From Deltaproteobacteria bacterium (lineage in GTDB: Bacteria > Desulfobacterota > Binatia > UTPRO1): DNA of 64,000 bases. The stretch is from positions 57,358 to 121,357 of the forward strand of contig JADLHM010000059.1 of the NCBI GenBank assembly GCA_020848745.1, in the 5' to 3' direction. The notes below the pieces were generated by a model. It was not told where the DNA came from and did no database searches. It saw only the letters and a program-made list of their open reading frames with translations. This document shows positions 60,301-64,000 of this stretch, in pieces (within the stretch, counting starts at the first letter, position 1; each line of letters begins with the position of its first letter). Both the position numbers and the translations under genes were made by a program.

Positions 60301-61119
60301 ACTCGCCCGCTGGAAGTCGGCGTCCATCAAGTGGCCGCCGTAGGTCAGCATGAAGCTGAAATCGCGGCCGACGTCGCGGATCACGAAGCGCACCTTGTCG
60401 TTCTCGATCAGCCAGTCGCCGACGCGTCCCATCGCGAGCGGGCCGCCGATCAGCTCGGCCGCATTCGCGATCTGCTGCGCCGACGCGATCGGCATCGTCG
60501 CGATGCCCGGGTTCGGCGCGCAGGTGAACTTGATGGTGTCCTTGTCGGACACGAGGCCGGTGTCGGTCGCGACCGCCTGGATCTGGAGCGTCGCCTTTTT
60601 GGTGCCCTTCTTGAGGGGCACGACGAACGCGCGCTCCTCGGAGCAGACGTTGGTCGACGCGGTCGGGAAGGCGGCGTCGAGGCCGAGGTCGACGTTCCGG
60701 AAGTTGTCGCGCGCGAACGGGTTCTTGTCGGGGCGCGTCGCGTCCTTCGCGCTCGGCTTCTTGAGGAGGTAGGTGTCGGCATTGCTCGGCGTGCACGTGA
60801 AGCGGCCGTCGACCACGTTCACGCAGGCGCCCACCATGAAGGTACACTGGCCGGGGGTGTTGTCCGCGTCGCAGGCCGGGTCATTGTCGAGGCAGACGAT
60901 CTTGTTGGTCGGCACGCCCTTCTTCGGATCGAGCGGCGGGACCGGCGAGATCGACCACTCGAGCGCGCAGTCGGTCGACTTCACGCCTTCGGGTACGCAG
61001 TCGGCGACGTTCGAGACGCTGCCGCCGGACGAGCAGGCGGCGAAGCTCGCGTGGGGAGCGAGCGCGGCGGACGTCGCGAGCGCGACGATCGACAGGGCCA
61101 GGCGAAGCGCGGATTTCAT
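57316..61119 (-). CDS. Giant secreted PHP-domain (CehA/McbA-like) metallohydrolase
   Basis: A 1267-residue exported protein; signal peptide LALSIVALATSAALAPHASF. Residues about 40-200 form the same eight-Cys domain that ends the giant proteins A and B (TDCALEW, CLDNDPACDAD, SDKDTIKFTC). A large beta-rich part follows, with a Cys cluster near 480-510 and a carboxypeptidase-regulatory-like unit (GYVQGTVRVGGVPVDGARVS). From about 780 comes the PHP domain: FVSADHHVHLINSPDS, VDYFVASDHDFKTD, QANHFNSG and GIVCDSDTHSTT, giving the metal-binding His and Asp residues. GAGGAGG stands before the ATG at 61119. The substrate is unknown. Confidence 0.85.
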   Translation of the reverse strand: MKSALRLALSIVALATSAALAPHASFAACSSGGSVSNVADCVPEGVKSTDCALEWSISPVPPLDPKKGVPTNKIVCLDNDPACDADNTPGQCTFMVGACVNVVDGRFTCTPSNADTYLLKKPSAKDATRPDKNPFARDNFRNVDLGLDAAFPTASTNVCSEERAFVVPLKKGTKKATLQIQAVATDTGLVSDKDTIKFTCAPNPGIATMPIASAQQIANAAELIGGPLAMGRVGDWLIENDKVRFVIRDVGRDFSFMLTYGGHLMDADFQRASGPGRDNFLGMTPLINISSTDNPTSITVLNDGASGGPAVLQTSGPDDLFDPIDPAVAIKGFSGSLSIPPFAIDNDIPVTVINEYTLSPGDDFMKIETIVQNDGAKRLEIYAGDYTSGGGQLEVVAPGLGFGEAALRLGGTPANEISLYPFTYLGWFGFGESQGVSYGLIPQLSIDTSAFSQSGVVVPVYGQSLLSVLSAGDQGVCSKTSGGVPCGGTGQPACDVVCEINTDCEPPDQAIDIGPCKNGKPAGELSLAVGGQGSYTRWFAVSDNGMGRVVDARHKLVARGEIIDDGLKTGYVQGTVRVGGVPVDGARVSIVKAPGARLSQYAVMNVFETKDGGFFQGTLPVGDYRAMVKIPGYPYEGGGASPTQHQISVKKVTVVDFDVPATGFVRVDVTNGVTSDPIAAKVSVVGAAQAVDPGIDETIFGSLHAFGNIFGYDAREKVAIHGLPQVQFAGPSGSTPVFALQPGSYQIVVSHGPEYSVSKTNLTVVAGAAATPQVVTASVVPVVDTTGFVSADHHVHLINSPDSAVSKKERIVTMLAEGVDYFVASDHDFKTDLTADVAALGASSLIKAGLSNEVTYFDSGHFGAYPVDIVPGSVTGGGIDWGRAGVPAGLGYPSNGSYDLSINEVALTAKGAPHNATVVQANHFNSGTLGYFRTSGIDSTVAPPQSSTPPANIRQDPSVTNLYSDELTALELWIESSRDQNPLALGENLGDYISMLNNFDSTHPLLRKGIVCDSDTHSTTIVQAGGPRNMLASATDDPALLDPADLADSVNAGRNVCTSGPFMRVSVEGNPGLFASHDLADPLLVLANGGSATVHVDIQSPTWAEYDRVEIYVNNTPSCVPTSPNFVGGVKKVCTPTPDFVITPTKSTVPVNGDFRLESSSDQPLTITQDSWVIVAVRGQDGISKPLFPMNPQSMFDKACNTDPCKRCGFTGAGACPFFGTCTVLNQTVAELSDGNLGQCGVTAMAIANPLFIDFDGDGLYKGVALP

Positions 61120-61250
61120 CGGGATCCTCCTCGGCAACGGCACGGTGAACTCGCGAACACACTGCTCACGACGAGGCGTGCGCAGACGACGGCACTTCCG
61201 GATGGCGAAAGGCGAGCGTGCCTCGGAACGTACGGAGTCGAAGCCCGAAA

Positions 61251-61278
61251 TGTCAAGCAAAATCTCGGGCGCTTGACA
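61251..61278. promoter_or_regulatory. Inverted TTGACA boxes between divergent PHP and Nudix genes
   Basis: TGTCAAGC (61251-61258) and GCTTGACA (61271-61278) form a perfect 8-bp inverted repeat that supplies a TTGACA -35 box in each direction. Rightwards, 17 bases later, GAGGGT (61296-61301) ends exactly 6 bases before the Nudix ATG. The dyad could also be a repressor site. Confidence 0.45.
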
Positions 61279-61307
61279 CCCGGAGCCGCTTGCCCGAGGG
61301 TCCGCCG

Positions 61308-62216
61308 ATGCCGGATCACGCCCCCCCGGTTCCCGTCGACTCCGCGACCGTCGCCCTCCTGCGCGAGCCCGTCCCCGGGCGGCTCGAGGTCCTCCTGGTC
61401 GGGCGCCACGCCGAGAGCCGCGCCTTCGCCGGCGCCCACGTCTTCCCCGGCGGCCTCGTCGATCCCGCCGATCACGCGGCCGACCTCCACGCCGCCATGT
61501 CGGCCCCCATGACGCCCGACACGGCACGTGCCATCCTCGGCGGCGCCGGAGCCCCCGCGGCCGCCCTCGCGTTCCTCGCCGCGACGATCCGCGAGCTCTT
61601 CGAGGAAGCCGGCATCCTCCTCGCCAACGACGCCCACGGCGCCCCGCTCGGCTTCGGCGACCCGGCGACCCGCGAGCGCTTCGCGGCGCATCGGCGCGCG
61701 CTCCTCGGCGGCGCCGTCGCATTCGCAGAGATCGTCCGCCGCGAAGGCCTGACGCTCCGGACCGGCGACCTCGGCTACTTCAGCCGGTGGATCACGCCGG
61801 TCCATGCCCCCCGCCGCTATGACGCCCGCTTCTTCGTCGCCCCCGTTCCCGCCGACCAGGCGCCGCTCCACGACGAACGGGAAACGACCTCGGCCGCGTG
61901 GTGGACCCCGGCCGATGCCCTCGCGGGAGCGGTCGACGGCTCGATCGTCCTCACCCCTCCGCAGGCCCGGACGCTCGAGGAGCTCATCGACCTCGGCACG
62001 ATGGCGCGCGTCCTGGCGAGCACGCGGGAGCGCACCGTCACGCCGATCCTTCCGAAAGTGGTGCAGATCGGCGACCGCATGGGGGTCCTCTACCCGGGGG
62101 ACGTCGACTACGACGAGACGGAGCCGGGCGCCGCCCTCCCCGCCGAGCGTGATGGTCGGCTGAACCGCATCATCATGGACGACGCCGGCTGGCGGCGCTT
62201 CCGCGGCATCCGCTGA
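61308..62216 (+). CDS. Nudix hydrolase
   Basis: A 302-residue protein of the larger, NUDT19/RP2p-like group. It has an interrupted Nudix signature: VFPGGLVDPADHAADLH, then after about 45 residues IRELFEEAGILLAND (the REx2EExGI core). Further family parts: YFSRWITPVHAPRRYDARFF and TTSAAWWTPADALAGA. Such enzymes often hydrolyse acyl-CoA or nucleoside diphosphate derivatives; the substrate is not predictable. The ATG at 61308 has no ribosome site and may be leaderless. Confidence 0.9.
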   Translation: MPDHAPPVPVDSATVALLREPVPGRLEVLLVGRHAESRAFAGAHVFPGGLVDPADHAADLHAAMSAPMTPDTARAILGGAGAPAAALAFLAATIRELFEEAGILLANDAHGAPLGFGDPATRERFAAHRRALLGGAVAFAEIVRREGLTLRTGDLGYFSRWITPVHAPRRYDARFFVAPVPADQAPLHDERETTSAAWWTPADALAGAVDGSIVLTPPQARTLEELIDLGTMARVLASTRERTVTPILPKVVQIGDRMGVLYPGDVDYDETEPGAALPAERDGRLNRIIMDDAGWRRFRGIR

Positions 62217-62244
62217 GCCGTTTCGCGGCTCACACGGAAACCGC

Positions 62245-63219
62245 CTACGGCAACCGACGCTTCATGCCCGATCCTGGCCAGGCGCCGGAGGCGAGGCGGC
62301 GGCTGAGCGCGAGGCGGTCCTCGACGGTCGCGCCCGCGAGGTCGGCGGCGGCCAGCGCCTCCATACCGACGCGGAGGCCGCGCCGGTTGGCGAGTTGGAT
62401 CGTCAGGCCGGGACGCGCGTTCAGCTCGAGCACGAGCGGGCCGCGCGCGGCGTCGACGACCAGATCGACGCCGAGGTACCCGAGCGGGATCGCGTCGTGG
62501 CACCGCGCCGCGATCGCGAGCATGCGGTCCCATTCCGGAATGGCGTGTCCCGCCACCGGCCGATCGAGGTCGGGATGGCGCGCCGTCGGGCGACCGGCGA
62601 GAACGCCGTGGGTCGTGACGCCCCGCACCAGGTCGATGCCGACCGCCATGCCCCCCATGTGGAGGTTCGCGCGCCCATCCGACGCCCGCGTCGGCAGCCG
62701 CACCATCGCCTGCACGGGCACGCCCCGGAAGACCAGGATCCGCACGTCCGGCACGCCGCGATAGCTGATGGCGCCGAGCACCGGATCGACCTGCACGCGG
62801 TGCTCGATCAGGACCTCGTCGCTGTGGGTGCTCGACGCGTAGGCGCCGGCGAGGATGTCGGAGCAGTGCGCCGCGAGCTCCGCGAGCGACATGGTCGCGC
62901 CGCTCGCCTTGACGAAGCGGTCGCCGGCGCGCTCGCCGATCACTACGACGCCGCCGCCGCCCGCGCCGCGCGCCGGCTTCACGACGAAGCTCGAGCGCGC
63001 GCCGAGGATGGCGTCGAGCCGGCGGAGATCCCATTGCCGCGCGAGCTCGGCGTAGGTGGCGGGCACCGGGATGCCCGCCGCCGCGAGCCGGCGCTTGGTG
63101 CCCGGCTTGTAATCGACGACGGCGAAGAGCGCCGGCGGATTGTAGGGGACCAGGAACTCGAGGTTCCGCCGATTCATGCCGAGCGTCGCCCGCCGCAGGC
63201 GGCGCATCGCCGCGAGCAT
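62245..63219 (-). CDS. RimK-like ATP-grasp ligase (alpha-L-glutamate ligase-like)
   Basis: A 324-residue ATP-grasp protein. Seen: NLEFLVPYNPPALFAVVDYK, SFVVKPARGAGGGGVVVIGE (ATP site), VLIEHRVQVDP, PDVRILVFRG, and GVDLVVDAARGPLVLELNAR followed by PGLTIQLANR (metal-binding E and N). The ATG at 63219 overlaps the upstream stop (TGATG). This family pairs with the 7TM/inactive-transglutaminase gene, as here, and is predicted to form peptide-like amide bonds. The acceptor is unknown. Confidence 0.88.
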   Translation of the reverse strand: MLAAMRRLRRATLGMNRRNLEFLVPYNPPALFAVVDYKPGTKRRLAAAGIPVPATYAELARQWDLRRLDAILGARSSFVVKPARGAGGGGVVVIGERAGDRFVKASGATMSLAELAAHCSDILAGAYASSTHSDEVLIEHRVQVDPVLGAISYRGVPDVRILVFRGVPVQAMVRLPTRASDGRANLHMGGMAVGIDLVRGVTTHGVLAGRPTARHPDLDRPVAGHAIPEWDRMLAIAARCHDAIPLGYLGVDLVVDAARGPLVLELNARPGLTIQLANRRGLRVGMEALAAADLAGATVEDRLALSRRLASGAWPGSGMKRRLP

Positions 63220-64000
63220 CAGGCGCCGTTCCCCGTCGGGCGGCCGAGTTCGGAGAAGCGCAGGTACTCGAGCAGCCGGAGCCCGCGCCACTTGCCGATC
63301 GCGATCTCGAGCCCGACCACCAGGAGCAACACCTCGGGGAACGACAGGACGATCGACTGCAACCCCGCCCATTCGATCACGAGGTAGCATGCCGCGCAGA
63401 CGCCGAGCGTGTTGCGGGTGAGCCGGATCGCCTCGCGGGTGCCGAGCTCCACCTGCGTCGTCGTGAAGTTCTCGATCACGTTCGACATGATGACCATGGG
63501 GAAGATGCTGACGTTCAACAGCGCGCCGACGCCGAGGTACGCGCCCGCGACCGTGAGCCCCGCCATCATCACCGAGACGAGCGCGATCAGCACCGCGAGG
63601 CGCGCCACGAGCTGGATGCGGAACCACTGGAGCGCGCTCCGCAGCACCACGCCGAGTCCGACGATCACGCAGAAGATCGTAACGCCCCAGGTGAGGCCGG
63701 TCATGAGGAAGGCGAGCGACACGATCACCGGCGCGAACGTGCCGAAGGTCTCGATGCCGATCACGCTCCGGAAGACGACGACGAGGCAGGCGATGACCGG
63801 CAGGACCAGGATCAGGTTGATGGCCTGCAGCGGCACCTGCGCGAGGACGGCCGCCGACCAGGCCCGCACGAGTCCGCGCCGGAAGCCGGCGAGCCCGCGC
63901 ACGTCGTCGGCGTCGATGACCTGCGGGCGCAGGTCCCAGAGCGACGCCGCCTCGACCATGGGCACGCCGTCGATCAGGTTCGCCCGCGCCATGCTCCAGA
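63219..64000 (-). CDS. 7TM domain of inactive-transglutaminase membrane protein (N-terminal part outside window)
   Basis: At least 257 residues, open to the window edge. An in-frame ATG at 63992 exists, but no stop precedes it and the family is normally longer, so it probably continues. Seven hydrophobic segments are visible (INLILVLPVIACLVVVFRSV, FAPVIVSLAFLMTGLTWGVT, VLIALVSVMMAGLTVAGAYL and others), with FPMVIMSNVIENFTTTQVEL conserved in the group. It is coupled to the ATP-grasp gene. A third partner, a RimB-type retropepsin, is often nearby and may lie outside the window. Confidence 0.8.
   Translation of the reverse strand, partial: WSMARANLIDGVPMVEAASLWDLRPQVIDADDVRGLAGFRRGLVRAWSAAVLAQVPLQAINLILVLPVIACLVVVFRSVIGIETFGTFAPVIVSLAFLMTGLTWGVTIFCVIVGLGVVLRSALQWFRIQLVARLAVLIALVSVMMAGLTVAGAYLGVGALLNVSIFPMVIMSNVIENFTTTQVELGTREAIRLTRNTLGVCAACYLVIEWAGLQSIVLSFPEVLLLVVGLEIAIGKWRGLRLLEYLRFSELGRPTGNGA

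Overview
The window is GC-rich (I estimate about 70% or more) and reads as bacterial chromosome from a flagellated, Gram-negative, deltaproteobacterium-like lineage. The evidence is a sigma-54/FlrBC-type flagellar hierarchy, lipoate and queuosine genes, and large secreted proteins with Thr-Pro linkers and CGDG-type Cys motifs. Such proteins are familiar from Myxococcota and Binatota-like genomes. The exact phylum is inference. I see no tRNA, rRNA, CRISPR array or intact insertion sequence. Many very long ORFs opposite the real genes are GC-driven shadows and are left out.

Layout. (1) 1-6435, minus strand: flagellar genes fliK-flgD-flgE and fliL-fliM-fliN-fliO-fliP (fliP runs off the left edge). 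(2) 6648-9207, plus strand: an accessory insert inside the flagellar locus, with a secreted two-lobed aspartic protease, a C-terminal gene remnant, a toxin/antitoxin-like pair, and a REP-associated transposase (RAYT) remnant interrupted by a 171-bp palindromic element. (3) 9254-16164, minus: flgB-flgC-fliE-fliF-fliG-fliH-fliI-fliJ-motE-like operon. (4) 16355-21206, minus: TPR exported protein, FlrB-like kinase, FlrC-like sigma-54 activator. (5) 21774-32463: two divergent operons of glycan enzymes, including a Maf/CgeB-like fusion, a GT9 fusion, a toroid-methyltransferase fusion and a 1551-residue kinase-methyltransferase-GT2-GT2-GT2 protein. (6) 32536-36960: fliC, flaG, fliD, fliS, fliT-like and a NeuD-like acetyltransferase. 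(7) 37158-44473: two paralogous giant secreted Cys-rich proteins. (8) 44555-64000: mostly household genes (queG, DHH phosphoesterase, SirB1-like, tldD/tldE, PerM-like, GST, lipA, lipB, rnhB, HupE-like, HEAT protein, a 1267-residue secreted PHP protein, Nudix, ATP-grasp, 7TM protein).

How it fits together. Six sequences match the sigma-54 consensus TGGCACG-N4-TTGCW. They stand before fliL, fliK, flgB, the TPR/kinase/activator operon, and both divergent glycan operons. Each has, about 60-130 bp upstream, one or more dyads of the form GNCAGA-N2to5-TGRC, which are good candidates for the binding site of the FlrC-like activator encoded at 16355-17704. The flagellin gene instead has a sigma-28-like promoter. 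The glycan island is therefore wired like a flagellar class II/III locus and lies next to flagellin, so its most likely job is glycosylation of the flagellar filament. That function is inferred, not shown.

The most novel material is the sigma-54-controlled glycan island with its five-domain enzyme, and a new-looking eight-cysteine domain. The domain ends both giant secreted proteins and begins the PHP metallohydrolase 16 kb away.
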